Assembly: GCA_027424065.1 (NCBI GenBank) | Contig: DAIBYH010000009.1 | Location: 1-15,501 of the forward strand | Length of the DNA: 15,501 nucleotides | Direction: 5' to 3' | DNA from: Candidatus Parcubacteria bacterium | Lineage (GTDB): Bacteria > Patescibacteriota > Minisyncoccia > UBA6257 > 2-01-FULL-56-20 | Shown: in pieces, positions 6,988 through 14,900 of the stretch | Numbering within the stretch: position 1 is the first letter of the stretch | How the letters are laid out: the number at the start of each line of letters is the position of its first letter | The notes under the pieces: generated by a model | Databases searched by the model: none | What the model was told of the DNA's origin: nothing | Seen by the model: only the letters and a program-made list of their open reading frames with translations | Program-made: the position numbers and the translations under genes

Positions 6988-7512
6988 ATGTCTGACGAAC
7001 CGCAGAATATTATGAACGAACCGGAACTTGAAGCCGCTGATCCGAAGCTTCTTTCGGAGCAGCTTGCCGCCGCCGAGCGCCAGCGCGACGAATATCTTGC
7101 CGGTTGGCAGCGCGCCAAGGCGGATTTTCTGAACTATAAGAAAGAGGAGATGGCGCGCCTGCAGGACGCCATAAAGTATGGCAGCGAAGACCTCGTTAAG
7201 GACCTGATTTCCGTTCTGGACAATTTCGATCTCGCGCTCCGATCCCTCGAGAGGTCGGGTCCCGTGGAAAAGGGCATCTATCTCATCCGTTCGCAGATCG
7301 AAGATATTCTCAAGAAGCGCGGACTTGCCAGGATGGAGATCAAGCCAGGAGATCCGTTCGATCCCGCCACCATGGAGGCCATGACCGAGACCCCGAGCGA
7401 TCTTCCGCCGGGAACGGTCGCGGAGGAAATAGAGCCCGGCTATCGTCTTCATGAAAAGGTCTTGCGGGCGAGCAGGGTGATCCTGAGCAAGCAGAAGGAA
7501 GGCAGCGATTAG
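6988..7512 (+). CDS. grpE: Nucleotide exchange factor GrpE
   Basis: GrpE releases ADP from DnaK and is the cofactor that resets the chaperone cycle. The 174-aa protein has an acidic N-terminus, a long helix (about 20-75) with the family pattern LAGWQRAKADFLNYKK (about 42-57), then VLDNFDLAL (76-84) and the C-terminal beta domain, whose signature reads G-D-P-F-D-P-x-x-M-E-A (121-131) and P-G-T-V-A-E-E-I-E-P-G-Y (141-152). Length is typical (about 170-200). It lies between hrcA and dnaK. No Shine-Dalgarno precedes the ATG (the upstream bases are CACCACTATT), and the 8-mer inverted array occupies most of its leader. Confidence 0.95.
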   Translation: MSDEPQNIMNEPELEAADPKLLSEQLAAAERQRDEYLAGWQRAKADFLNYKKEEMARLQDAIKYGSEDLVKDLISVLDNFDLALRSLERSGPVEKGIYLIRSQIEDILKKRGLARMEIKPGDPFDPATMEAMTETPSDLPPGTVAEEIEPGYRLHEKVLRASRVILSKQKEGSD

Positions 7513-7560
7513 AGGTTAGCGATCAGGCAAAAAAAATCATTAATTATTCATAAAAAAATC

Positions 7561-9456
7561 ATGTCCAAAATAATCGGTATCGATCTTGGTACGACCAATT
7601 CTGCGGTTGCCGTCATGGAAGGCGGTGAGCCGAAGATCCTGGAGAATGCGGAGGGAAATCGCACGACCCCTTCCATTGCCGCTGCTTCGAAAACGGGCGA
7701 GCGCCTCGTCGGCCTGCTCGCGAAGCGGCAGTCGGTGACGAACCCGAAAAATACGATCTTCTCTGTGAAACGCCTGATCGGCCGTAAGTTCTCGGATCCG
7801 GAGGTGACGCGCGACAAGGCATGGCTTCCCTATGATATCCAGGCGAGTCCTACGGGCGGCGTGGAAGTGAAGATGGGGGATAAATGGTATTCGCCGGAAG
7901 AGATCTCCGCGGCGATCCTTGCAAAACTGAAAGCGGACGCGGAGGCGCGCCTCGGTGAGAAGGTTGAAGAGGCCGTGATCACGGTTCCGGCCTATTTCGA
8001 CGATTCCGAGCGGCAGGCCACGAAGAACGCGGGCGAGATCGCGGGCCTCAAAGTGCGACGCATCCTGAATGAGCCGACGGCGGCCGCGCTCGCCTACGGC
8101 ATGAATAAACAGAAGAACGAGAAGATCGTCGTTTACGATTTCGGCGGAGGCACGTTCGACATCTCCGTGCTGGAGGTGGGAGACGATACGGTGGAGGTGA
8201 AGGCGACCGGCGGCGACACCCATCTCGGCGGCGATGATTTTGACAAGAAGATCCAGGAGTACCTCGTGGACGAATATCGGAAACAGGAAGGCATAGATAT
8301 CTCCAAGGACGCGCTTGCGCTGCAGCGTTTGAAGGAAGCCGCGGAAAAGGCGAAGCATGAACTGTCTACGGCGATGGAAACGGAGATCAATCTTCCCTAT
8401 ATCTCTTCCGACGCAAACGGCCCGAAGCATTTCGTGATGAAGCTTTCCCGGGCCAAGCTTGAATCGCTGGTCCAGGACTACATTGACCGTTCCGTTCAGC
8501 TGACGAAAGAGACCGTGACGAGCCCCGCGCCGAAGGGCGCCGGATACCAGATCTCGGATATCAACGAGGTGATTCTGGTCGGCGGACAGACGCGTATGCC
8601 CGCCATGGTGGATGCGGTCCGGAAACTGTTCGGCAAGGATCCGCACCAGGGCATCAACCCCGACGAGGTCGTTGCGCAGGGTGCCGCCGTACAGGCAGGC
8701 ATTCTCCAGGGCGACGTGAAGGATATTCTCCTTCTGGACGTCACGCCGCTTTCGCTTTCCATCGAGACCTATGGCGGCGTTGCGACCCCGATGATCCCCA
8801 AGAACACGACGGTGCCGACGGCAAAGACCCAGACCTTTTCCACGGCCGCCGACAATCAGACCTCCGTGGAGGTGCATATCGTGCAGGGCGAGCGGCCCAT
8901 GGCCGCGGACAACAAGACGCTTGCGCGGTTCATTCTGGACGGCATTCCGCCCTCTCCGCGGGGCCTGCCGCAGATCGAGGTCGCCTTTGACATCGACGCG
9001 AACGGGATCCTGAACGTTTCCGCGAAGGATAAGGGAACCGGGAAGATGCAATCGGTGAAGATCCAGGCCTCGACGAACCTTTCCAAGGAGGATATCGAGA
9101 AGATGAAGCAGGAAGCCGCAGCCCATGCCGCAGAGGACGAGAAGAAGAAAGAGCTTATCGAGGCGCGCAACCAGGCGGAGTCATCCCTCTATATCGCCGA
9201 GAAGGCGATGAAGGACGCCGGAGAAAAGCTCCCGGCTGACGTGAAGACGGGCGTTGACGCGAAGATCGAGGATCTTAAGAAGGTGAAAGATGGCGATGAT
9301 GCCACTGCGATCAGGGCGGCCATGGAATCGCTTTCAGCCGAAATTCAAAAGATCGGCCAGGCGGTGTACAATAAGGAGAATGGCGGACAAAATCCCGATG
9401 ACGGCGCTGGGCCAGAACAGACAGAGCCAGAACCTCATCAACCCGATCAGAATTGA
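7561..9456 (+). CDS. dnaK: Chaperone protein DnaK (Hsp70)
   Basis: DnaK binds exposed hydrophobic segments of unfolded proteins in an ATP-controlled cycle with DnaJ and GrpE. The 631-aa protein has the nucleotide-binding domain (1-385) with GIDLGTTNS (6-14), the catalytic lysine Lys70, [11 protein letters not shown] (170-180), DFGGGTFD (193-200) and GGQTRMP (341-347). The interdomain linker [14 protein letters not shown] (385-398) follows, then the beta substrate domain (to about 505), a helical lid, and a Pro/Glu/Gln-rich tail. The classical EEVD-type end is not present. The leader 7513-7560 is AT-rich and lacks a Shine-Dalgarno. The tail coding sequence overlaps the next gene in another frame by up to 77 nt. 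Confidence 0.98.
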   Translation: MSKIIGIDLGTTNSAVAVMEGGEPKILENAEGNRTTPSIAAASKTGERLVGLLAKRQSVTNPKNTIFSVKRLIGRKFSDPEVTRDKAWLPYDIQASPTGGVEVKMGDKWYSPEEISAAILAKLKADAEARLGEKVEEAVITVPAYFDDSERQATKNAGEIAGLKVRRILNEPTAAALAYGMNKQKNEKIVVYDFGGGTFDISVLEVGDDTVEVKATGGDTHLGGDDFDKKIQEYLVDEYRKQEGIDISKDALALQRLKEAAEKAKHELSTAMETEINLPYISSDANGPKHFVMKLSRAKLESLVQDYIDRSVQLTKETVTSPAPKGAGYQISDINEVILVGGQTRMPAMVDAVRKLFGKDPHQGINPDEVVAQGAAVQAGILQGDVKDILLLDVTPLSLSIETYGGVATPMIPKNTTVPTAKTQTFSTAADNQTSVEVHIVQGERPMAADNKTLARFILDGIPPSPRGLPQIEVAFDIDANGILNVSAKDKGTGKMQSVKIQASTNLSKEDIEKMKQEAAAHAAEDEKKKELIEARNQAESSLYIAEKAMKDAGEKLPADVKTGVDAKIEDLKKVKDGDDATAIRAAMESLSAEIQKIGQAVYNKENGGQNPDDGAGPEQTEPEPHQPDQN

Positions 9457-10411
9457 GAAGGTGGAGCCGGATGTCGTACCGAAGGGATTCTCTTGGTCCC
9501 TCGTTCTTGATGCGGTCGGCATCTTGGCGGCGTTCTTCGCCGGATATTCCTACTTCCAGTTTCTCGCGAAAGCATGGCCGCTTCTTGTTTTCGTGGGAGC
9601 GTTCCTGGTCTTCGGCGCCGTGCTTGCGATAGAGGCCCTTCTTCAGGCGCGGACATGGCGGCAGATCGGCATGCTCGCGATCCAGTCCGCGGCGTTCCTT
9701 CTTCCGTTCCTTTTCTTCAACCGGCTCATTCTCGGCGCATCGCTTGTGATCATGTTCGCGTTCCTCGTTCTCGGCCACATGAGCGGACGCTCCGAACTGG
9801 ACCATACGATGACCATCCGGTTCTTCAGGGCAACGCACGGCGTTGTGGCGAACGCGATGACCGGAGGCCTCCTTGTGGCGATCCTTCTGTATCTGCCGGT
9901 GGCGAACACGGGATCGGTCTTCGTGGGAGAATCAAGTTTCACGGGATTCTTCAATTGGACGGCGGGGATCCTCGGGGGATTCTATCCGGCGATAACCTTT
10001 ACGGGGTCATTCAACGATTTCGCCGCAAGTCTTGCCAAGGAACAGCTTGCGGGCAATGCGGCATTTACGGCAATGGCGCCGAATGATCAGGCGACAGCGC
10101 TTTCTGCCGCAACGAGCCAGATCGAGGGTTCCTTCGCAAAATCGCTCGGTTTCGTTCCTGCGCCGGCCGAATCTCTGAGCAGTGTCATCTATACTGCCGT
10201 CAAGAACGTTATTGAGGGATGGCGCGCGCGATTCACGATCTGGTTCACGGCGGCATGGGGCGTGATGCTCTTTTTGGTGCTGCGGAGCATCGGCGTCGTT
10301 GCCACGTGGATCGGACAGCTGATCGCCATGATCTTCTATGAGGCGCTGCTCTCGCTCGGCGTGATCCACATCAAGCAGGAGCCGCGCACCAAAGAGGTCG
10401 TAACGTTCTGA
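9380..10411 (+). CDS. Multi-pass membrane protein of unknown function
   Basis: I do not recognise this family. The 343-aa product has a hydrophilic N-terminus (1-37) and about seven membrane segments near 40-58, 66-88, 97-113, 117-133, 156-173, 287-301 and 304-325. A long Ala/Ser/Phe-rich extracytoplasmic or amphipathic stretch (about 176-285) separates segments 5 and 6. The C-terminus is short and charged. The start is uncertain: ATG 9380 has AAGGAGA immediately before it (too close for ideal use), and ATG 9398 lacks a clear site. Both lie inside dnaK, overlapping its tail by 59-77 nt. An earlier in-frame ATG at 9290 would add a basic non-family-like stretch and is rejected. Its position between dnaK and dnaJ suggests membrane stress or co-expression, but no function is claimed. 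Confidence 0.75.
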   Translation: MADKIPMTALGQNRQSQNLINPIRIEKVEPDVVPKGFSWSLVLDAVGILAAFFAGYSYFQFLAKAWPLLVFVGAFLVFGAVLAIEALLQARTWRQIGMLAIQSAAFLLPFLFFNRLILGASLVIMFAFLVLGHMSGRSELDHTMTIRFFRATHGVVANAMTGGLLVAILLYLPVANTGSVFVGESSFTGFFNWTAGILGGFYPAITFTGSFNDFAASLAKEQLAGNAAFTAMAPNDQATALSAATSQIEGSFAKSLGFVPAPAESLSSVIYTAVKNVIEGWRARFTIWFTAAWGVMLFLVLRSIGVVATWIGQLIAMIFYEALLSLGVIHIKQEPRTKEVVTF

Positions 10412-10462
10412 TTTTAGAAAAATTTAATCCCGGGTGCGGTAGGGTGGAGAAAAAACAAAACC

Positions 10463-10672
10463 ATGCCGCATCATGAAAAACCGGCAGTTCCCGCGGAAGC
10501 GGAGATCGCCAAGAAGCTCGATGAGCTGTTTGCAAAAGTGAAGTCCCGTACCATCGTTGAGTTCGAAGGGAAGCAGTATCAGATACGATATTTTCCGCTC
10601 TCCAAATCTCCCGACGGCGCCAAGGTGGAAGAATGGGGCCATCGCTGGGTCTTGATGGATGAAGAACAGTAG
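10463..10672 (+). CDS. Small hypothetical protein in the dnaK-dnaJ interval
   Basis: This 69-aa protein is unrecognised. It has an N-terminal amphipathic helix (about 11-27), then a beta-rich half with TIVEFEGKQYQIRYFPLS (30-47) and EEWGHRWVLMDEEQ at the end. It carries no signal peptide, membrane segment or cysteine. GGTGGAG (10443-10449) lies 13 nt before the ATG, a long spacing. Codon use looks like that of the neighbours. The dnaJ promoter lies within its last codons. It could be a small adaptor or regulatory protein, which is inference only. Confidence 0.65.
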   Translation: MPHHEKPAVPAEAEIAKKLDELFAKVKSRTIVEFEGKQYQIRYFPLSKSPDGAKVEEWGHRWVLMDEEQ

Positions 10673-10681
10673 CATTATAGT
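10652..10681 (+). promoter_or_regulatory. dnaJ promoter, leaderless
   Basis: The -35 is TTGATG (10652-10657), the spacer is 18 nt, and the -10 is TATAGT (10676-10681). Transcription should begin at about 10688, the A of the dnaJ ATG. It overlaps the end of the 69-aa gene and gives dnaJ a transcript independent of the CIRCE-controlled promoter. Confidence 0.6.
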
Positions 10682-10687
10682 GGTACC

Positions 10688-11788
10688 ATGCCTAAAAATT
10701 ATTATCAGATCCTCGGTATTGAAAAGAACGCCTCCGAAGAGGAGGTGAAAAAGGCATACCGCAAACTGGCGCATCAGCATCACCCCGATCGTCCCGGCGG
10801 GAACGAACAGAAGTTCAAGGAGATCAACGAGGCCTACCAGGTGCTTTCCGATAAGACGAAGCGCATGCAGTACGACCGGTTCGGTTCCGTCGGTGAAGGA
10901 CCTGCTGCAGGGGCGTGGGGCGCCCAGGGAGGGTTTTCCGGCGCCGGATTCGAGGGGTTCGGCTTCGATCCGGAACAATTCGCAGGCATGGGCGACTTCG
11001 GGGACATCATGGATTCCATTTTCGAGGGCATGGGCGTGCGTCCGCGGCGCAAGACCTATGATAAAGGATCGGATCTTGAGGCACAGGTGGAGATAACGCT
11101 CGAAGAGGCGTTTCTCGGAACATCAAAGACCCTGCACATTCGGACTCTTGTTGCCTGCGGGACCTGCAAGGGGAAAGGCGCCGCCGAAGGAAGCACTTTT
11201 GAAAAGTGTGCGACCTGCGACGGCCGCGGCGAGATCCGCGAACAGCGCAGAACTTTTTTCGGGACTTTCTCGCAGATCAAGGCGTGCGAAAAATGCCATG
11301 GCACGGGGGAGATCCCGAAGCATGCTTGTTCGACCTGCCATGGCGCCGGCCGCGTCGCGGCAACGCGGGACATTACGATAGAGATCCTGCCGGGCATCGA
11401 TGATAACCAACTGATCAAGGTCAAGGGTATGGGCGAGGCCGGAGAGCGCGGTACGACGGCGGGCGATCTATACGTGCGCGTCCGCGTTGTGCGGCATCCG
11501 GTCTTTGAGCGCCGCGGGAACGATCTTATCGTGCGGTATGAATTGAACATGCTGGACCTTCTGCTGGGGAAGAAGATAGCCGTCCCAACGATCGAAGGAA
11601 AGCGCCAGGAGGCGGAGATCCCGCCGGGATTCAACTTGAAAGACCACCTTAGGATCCCGCGCGAAGGAATGCCGCATTTCGGATCGGGCAGATCGATGTT
11701 CGCCGCGGGTCGGGGCGACCTTCTTGTAGATTTCATCATCAAGGCGCCGAAACCGGACGGAAAGGTGAAAAAAGCGCTTGAATCATAG
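10688..11788 (+). CDS. dnaJ: Chaperone protein DnaJ (Hsp40)
   Basis: DnaJ delivers substrates to DnaK and stimulates its ATPase. The 366-aa protein has a J domain (1-66) with the catalytic HPD at 32-34, a Gly/Phe-rich linker (about 67-117), and a zinc-binding domain with all four CxxCxGxG repeats (Cys157/160, 174/177, 200/203, 214/217). The C-terminal substrate-binding domains follow (about 224-355), including [20 protein letters not shown] and GDLYVRVRV. It is a complete class A DnaJ of slightly short length. A leaderless promoter is placed just upstream, and no Shine-Dalgarno is seen. The acetyltransferase gene follows after 11 nt. Confidence 0.97.
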   Translation: MPKNYYQILGIEKNASEEEVKKAYRKLAHQHHPDRPGGNEQKFKEINEAYQVLSDKTKRMQYDRFGSVGEGPAAGAWGAQGGFSGAGFEGFGFDPEQFAGMGDFGDIMDSIFEGMGVRPRRKTYDKGSDLEAQVEITLEEAFLGTSKTLHIRTLVACGTCKGKGAAEGSTFEKCATCDGRGEIREQRRTFFGTFSQIKACEKCHGTGEIPKHACSTCHGAGRVAATRDITIEILPGIDDNQLIKVKGMGEAGERGTTAGDLYVRVRVVRHPVFERRGNDLIVRYELNMLDLLLGKKIAVPTIEGKRQEAEIPPGFNLKDHLRIPREGMPHFGSGRSMFAAGRGDLLVDFIIKAPKPDGKVKKALES

Positions 11789-11799
11789 CTGCTGTCCTC

Positions 11800-12237
11800 A
11801 TGGCGATCCTGATCTCGGGCGATAAAAAACATATCCGGCCGGACGAGGTCGCGGCGCTCTATGTGGAGCTTGGATGGGGGACGGCTCGGGAATATTCCCC
11901 GGCGCGCATGAGCCGATCGCTCGCGGGGTGCGATATCGTGGTCGGCGCATGGAATGATGCCGGCGAGCTCGTTGGCATCGCCCGCGGGTTTTCCGATTTT
12001 GTTACGACGACAAAGATACTCGATATGCTGATCGCGCCGGAATATCAGCGGCAGGGGATCGGCATCCGCATGATGCGGAAGATAGAGTCGCTCGCGCGCG
12101 GGACCGATATCTACTTTGAGACCGAACGGAAAAATTTCGGTTTCGCGGAGAAGTGCGGCTATGTGAAACGGAAGGGCCTGATGGTGTTCATGAAGCCGGT
12201 TCGCCATTCCGGAAAAGTATCAGGCCGAAAAAAATAA
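11800..12237 (+). CDS. GNAT-family N-acetyltransferase
   Basis: This 145-aa protein has the Gcn5-related acetyltransferase fold, which moves an acetyl group from acetyl-CoA to an amine. The acetyl-CoA motif A is LDMLIAPEYQRQGIGIRMMR (74-93), with the R/Q-x-x-G-x-G pyrophosphate loop at 83-88. NFGFAEKCGYVKR (112-124) is the usual motif B. The substrate is unknown. It is the last gene of the plus-strand cluster, 11 nt behind dnaJ, and is followed by an intrinsic terminator 20 nt downstream. The C-terminal tail is basic. Co-transcription with dnaJ is likely, but a functional link to heat shock is not shown. Confidence 0.88.
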   Translation: MAILISGDKKHIRPDEVAALYVELGWGTAREYSPARMSRSLAGCDIVVGAWNDAGELVGIARGFSDFVTTTKILDMLIAPEYQRQGIGIRMMRKIESLARGTDIYFETERKNFGFAEKCGYVKRKGLMVFMKPVRHSGKVSGRKK

Positions 12238-12256
12238 GCACATCCTTTTTCTGGGA

Positions 12257-12283
12257 CCGCCGATTTTCGAGGCGGATTTTTTT
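12257..12283 (+). terminator. Intrinsic terminator of the heat-shock cluster
   Basis: The stem CCGCC (12257-12261) / GGCGG (12271-12275) with a 9-nt loop is followed by ATTTTTTT (12276-12283). It lies 20 nt after the acetyltransferase stop and directly abuts the 3' end of the oppositely oriented tRNA gene. Confidence 0.8.
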
Positions 12284-12284
12284 G

Positions 12285-12356
12285 TGGCTAGGGTGGGAAT
12301 TGAACCCACGACCCGACGCTTATGAAACGTCTGCTCTACCACTGAGCTACCTAGCC
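12285..12356 (-). tRNA. tRNA-Met (anticodon CAT)
   Basis: A complete 72-nt cloverleaf on the minus strand: acceptor GGCTAGG/CCTAGCC (7 bp), D stem GCTC/GAGC, anticodon stem GACGT/GCGTC with loop TTCATAA (anticodon CAT at 12322-12324), variable loop GGGTC, T stem GTGGG/CCCAC with TTCAATT, and discriminator A. The first pair G1-C72 is paired, so it is not the initiator tRNA. Resemblance to the elongator Met tRNA (start GGCTA, G-TAGCTCAG) favours Met. A lysidine-modified Ile tRNA cannot be wholly excluded. CCA is not encoded (the next bases are CAA). Confidence 0.95.
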
Positions 12357-12390
12357 AGCTTCCCGAATTGCATCGGCGAAGATCATGAAG

Positions 12391-12419
12391 ATACTACCGC
12401 ATTTCCCGGGCATTTTCAA
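12391..12419 (-). promoter_or_regulatory. tRNA-Met promoter
   Basis: On the minus strand the -35 is TTGAAA (12414-12419), the spacer is 17 nt and the -10 is TAGTAT (12391-12396). Transcription would start near 12384, about 28 nt before the tRNA. It sits just beyond the terminator of the upstream small gene. Confidence 0.7.
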
Positions 12420-12433
12420 CAGGAATCAGCGTC

Positions 12434-12469
12434 AAAAAAACGGGCGGGAAGCGTGAAGCATCCCGCCCG
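12434..12469 (-). terminator. Intrinsic terminator of the small cysteine-containing gene
   Basis: On the minus strand the 9-bp GC-rich stem CGGGCGGGA / TCCCGCCCG (12461-12469 and 12441-12449) with an 11-nt loop is followed by a run of seven T (12434-12440). It begins right next to the stop codon of the small gene. Confidence 0.92.
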
Positions 12470-12679
12470 CTATGCCGCTTTCCGGCGTCTCCGACGTTTT
12501 TTCCGGTGCTGGCCTCCGACGTGCCATTTGCTGCAGAAAGGGCACGGATACGTGCTCAGATAGATGTTGTCGCCGTTTTTGCGGCGAATATCTTCGGCGT
12601 GACGGATCGCGTCGGCCTGGTTCTCGTGCGGGACCTTATCCCCGCACATATGTTCGTACAGGGAATAATCATCCGACAT
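12470..12679 (-). CDS. Small putative zinc-binding protein with basic tail
   Basis: This 69-aa protein is of unknown function. It contains Cys12, His18, then YPCPFCSKWHVGGQH (44-58) with a CxxC (Cys46, Cys49), which together could bind one zinc ion. The tail is a run of Lys and Arg (59-69) that could contact nucleic acid. A similar C-P-x-C-x-x-W-H-x-G pattern recurs in small uncharacterised bacterial and phage proteins. The start at 12679 is chosen because AAAGGAAA precedes it at a usable distance; an in-frame ATG at 12709 would add ten residues. It has its own strong terminator. Its promoter, in the gap shared with gpmI, is not clear. Confidence 0.75.
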   Translation of the reverse strand: MSDDYSLYEHMCGDKVPHENQADAIRHAEDIRRKNGDNIYLSTYPCPFCSKWHVGGQHRKKRRRRRKAA

Positions 12680-12760
12680 GAGATTTCCTTTCCCGGGGCA
12701 CACCCGCAAACTTCCGGTATGAAAACACGAAACGCGGGATTACGCAAGTTTCGCACGGAA

Positions 12761-12769
12761 TGGTAAAAT
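12761..12769 (+). promoter_or_regulatory. gpmI promoter, extended -10
   Basis: TGGTAAAAT is an extended -10 (TAAAAT at 12764-12769). A weak -35, TTACGC (12740-12745), lies 18 nt upstream. The ATG begins 9 nt after the -10, so the predicted leader is 2-3 nt, the same arrangement as infB. Confidence 0.65.
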
Positions 12770-12778
12770 GATCCTACT

Positions 12779-14314
12779 ATGGCAAAGAGAACATTCGTTT
12801 TGATCGTGCTGGATGGATGGGGGATCGGCAGGAACGATGCTTCAAATCCTATTTATGTTGCCAAGCCGGCAACGTTCGCGAAGCTTGCGGACGAATATCC
12901 GGTGACGAGCCTCCAGGCATCGGGTATCGCGGTCGGTCTTCCCTGGGGCGAGGTCGGCAACAGCGAGGTCGGTCACTTGACGCTCGGTGCGGGCAAGGTG
13001 CTGTACCAATATTATCCGAAGATCACGATGGCGATCCGCGACGGGTCGTTCTTCGAGAACAAGGTCCTGAAAGATGCCTGTGCGCACGCACGGGAAACGG
13101 GCGGGGCCGTCAATTTCGCCGGCCTGCTCACCAAGGCGAACGTTCATGCGTCCCTTGACCACCTGAAGGCGCTTATCAAAATGGCACAGCAGGAGAAGGC
13201 GCCGAAGATCAACCTGCATCTTTTCGCCGACGCCAAGGACAGCCCGCCGCACACGCTGCAGCAGTTCCTGAAAGAGATCCCCCGGGAATACCTCGCGAGC
13301 CTTATGGGCCGTTACTATGCCATGGACCGGCAGGGTGATTGGCGCCTGACCGAAGCGGCCTACGGGGCCATGACGGGCGCTTCGGGACAGCTCGTTGCCG
13401 ATCCTGATCCGGTGATCGCGGCGACCTATGCGCGCGGCGTGACCGAGGAATATCTTTTGCCCCTGCGGTTCGCTGAAGATCGGAAAGTGCAGGACGGCGA
13501 CGCGCTCTTCTTTTTCAATTATCGCGAGGACAGCATCCGGCAGCTCGCATCTTCCTTCATTCTCAAGCCGTTCGACAAGTTCGCGACGGTCGATTTCAAA
13601 AATCTTTTCGTGGCGACCATGAGCCATTACGATGATGCTTTTACGGTCCCGGTTGCATTCCCTGCGGACATTGTTACGAATCCGATCGGCAAGGTGCTTT
13701 CCGATCGGGATATGACCCAGCTGCGGCTTGCGGAAACATACAAATACGCGCACGTGACCTATTTCTTCAACGGACTCCGCGAAGAACCTTTCACGAACGA
13801 ATACCGCATCCTGATCCCGTCGAACGAGAGCCTGCACCCCGAAGAGCATCCCGAAATGATGGCGAAGCTCATTACGGACCGCCTGGTGGAGGCGGTCGAG
13901 AACCGTGCATTCGATTTCATCCTCGTCAACTACGCAAATCCGGATACGATCGGGCATACCGCCGATTATAATGCGGGCGTGGAGGCGGTCCGCGTCGTGG
14001 ACCGGGAGATCGGACGGGTCCTTGAGGCCGCCGAACGTTCCGGCGCCCTGCTCATGCTCACGGGCGACCACGGCAATATTGAGGAGATGATCAATCCGAT
14101 GACGGGACTTCCTGAGAGCCAGCACGATCCAAGTCCGGTTCCGTTCTATCTCGTGGGACAGGAATTCAAGGGGAGGAAGTTCGTCAATCAGGATGCGCTT
14201 GCCGCGGAAACGCTCGGCTCTCTCGCGGATGTTGCGCCGACGATCCTTGAGATCATGGGCGTCCCGCAGCCCCCGGAAATGAACGGCAGGAGCTTACTTG
14301 ACGGATTATCGTAG
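12779..14314 (+). CDS. gpmI: 2,3-bisphosphoglycerate-independent phosphoglycerate mutase
   Basis: This Mn-dependent enzyme interconverts 3- and 2-phosphoglycerate in glycolysis. At 511 aa the length is typical. Seen in order: Asp12 in VLDGWG, catalytic Ser62 in GNSEVGH, His123, Asp154, GRYYAMDR (177-184), FNYRED (246-251), NPDTIGH (387-393), GDHGN (429-433) and His449, so the two-metal ligand set is present. Substrate-side motifs depart from the standard family: the usual DGRDTPP loop reads DAKDSPP (151-157) and the FRxDR motif reads YREDSIR (248-254). The start follows an extended -10 directly. A small membrane-protein gene with its own promoter comes next. Function as iPGM is secure; kinetic consequences of the changes are not known. 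Confidence 0.95.
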   Translation: MAKRTFVLIVLDGWGIGRNDASNPIYVAKPATFAKLADEYPVTSLQASGIAVGLPWGEVGNSEVGHLTLGAGKVLYQYYPKITMAIRDGSFFENKVLKDACAHARETGGAVNFAGLLTKANVHASLDHLKALIKMAQQEKAPKINLHLFADAKDSPPHTLQQFLKEIPREYLASLMGRYYAMDRQGDWRLTEAAYGAMTGASGQLVADPDPVIAATYARGVTEEYLLPLRFAEDRKVQDGDALFFFNYREDSIRQLASSFILKPFDKFATVDFKNLFVATMSHYDDAFTVPVAFPADIVTNPIGKVLSDRDMTQLRLAETYKYAHVTYFFNGLREEPFTNEYRILIPSNESLHPEEHPEMMAKLITDRLVEAVENRAFDFILVNYANPDTIGHTADYNAGVEAVRVVDREIGRVLEAAERSGALLMLTGDHGNIEEMINPMTGLPESQHDPSPVPFYLVGQEFKGRKFVNQDALAAETLGSLADVAPTILEIMGVPQPPEMNGRSLLDGLS

Positions 14315-14326
14315 TTGTGGTAAAAA
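14298..14326 (+). promoter_or_regulatory. Promoter of the 115-aa membrane protein gene
   Basis: The -35 is TTGACG (14298-14303), the spacer is 17 nt, and the -10 is TAAAAA (14321-14326) with TG extension (14318-14319). It starts within the last codons of gpmI. The predicted start, near 14333, leaves a leader of about 13 nt. Confidence 0.7.
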
Positions 14327-14331
14327 AATAC

Positions 14332-14337
14332 GGGAGG
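14332..14337 (+). promoter_or_regulatory. Strong Shine-Dalgarno deciding the start at 14346
   Basis: GGGAGG ends 8 nt before ATG 14346. It is the best ribosome binding site in the window and shows that this gene starts here and not at the in-frame ATG at 14298 inside gpmI. Confidence 0.85.
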
Positions 14338-14345
14338 ATTTAACA

Positions 14346-14693
14346 ATGTTTCGTTCGGTAAATCGGATGGGCGTTTTTACGTTTGTCGCGCTTTGTCTGT
14401 TCTCGGCGGAGTCGATCTTCGCCCGGCAGTTGGGCGTTTCCGGAACGGCGATCTTCTGGGTGATATTCACCCAGTTCGTCATCGTCGCGGCCGTGCTCGC
14501 GGCGATCGACCCTTTCCGTGGAAAGGGGACCGGATACGGTTTCGCTGCGCTGTGCAGTTTCGGGTCGCTGGTCCTTATGGCGGCTCATGAGCTGTGGTGG
14601 GTCGGATTCGCCTTCTGCGTCGCCGGTCCGGCGACGATGTGGGCGGTCTATAGCTTACGGAAGATCCGGAGCGTCAGCATACGACTCCGGTAA
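14346..14693 (+). CDS. Small four-helix membrane protein, unknown function
   Basis: This 115-aa protein is unrecognised. It has about four membrane segments (8-26, 33-53, 63-79, 84-103), a short charged loop (DPFRGKG, 55-61) and a basic C-terminus (RKIRSVSIRLR), suggesting a cytoplasmic tail. No catalytic motif is visible. It follows gpmI by 31 nt but has its own consensus promoter, a strong ribosome binding site and an intrinsic terminator 20 nt after its stop, so it is probably a separate transcription unit. The sequence alone suggests no function. Confidence 0.75.
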   Translation: MFRSVNRMGVFTFVALCLFSAESIFARQLGVSGTAIFWVIFTQFVIVAAVLAAIDPFRGKGTGYGFAALCSFGSLVLMAAHELWWVGFAFCVAGPATMWAVYSLRKIRSVSIRLR

Positions 14694-14713
14694 CGCCCCC
14701 TTTGTTCTTTCTG

Positions 14714-14754
14714 CCCCCGTTTCGGCAAGTCGCCGAGCGGGGGTTCATTTTTTC
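14714..14754 (+). terminator. Intrinsic terminator after the small membrane protein gene
   Basis: The outer stem CCCCCG (14714-14719) / CGGGGG (14738-14743) and inner stem TCGGC (14722-14726) / GCCGA (14732-14736) enclose a 5-nt loop. TTCATTTTTT follows. Confidence 0.9.
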
Positions 14755-14823
14755 TTGGGCGGTGTCTTCCTGTCGGAGAGCGAAGGGCGAACGATTTTGT
14801 CGGCAGTTATCCGCAAGGCGGAT

Positions 14824-14861
14824 CACATCTCTTAATCCACGATCGTCCAAAAAGAGAGCCG
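14824..14861. repeat. Degenerate copy of the 38-bp palindrome
   Basis: Aligned without gaps to 14901-14938 it matches at 29 of 38 positions, including the central ACGATCGT and the left-hand CATCTCTTAAT. Its own symmetry is partial. The first bases of the copies are 77 nt apart. Confidence 0.8.
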
Positions 14862-14900
14862 AGCTCGTTTATTCCAGTAATTGCGCAAGAAGAATGAACT

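Noticed and set aside
7513-7560. Separate dnaK promoter in the AT-rich grpE-dnaK gap
   Set aside because: CATAAA (7549-7554) sits 6 nt before the ATG as in other genes, but it is a poor -10 and no -35 is present at a proper distance.
7540-9126. Minus-strand open frame (528 codons) opposite dnaK
   Set aside because: It is antisense to an unmistakable dnaK, has no recognisable motif and no start signals.
12842-14125. Minus-strand open frame (427 codons) opposite gpmI
   Set aside because: It is antisense to a complete phosphoglycerate mutase with low-complexity Arg/His composition.
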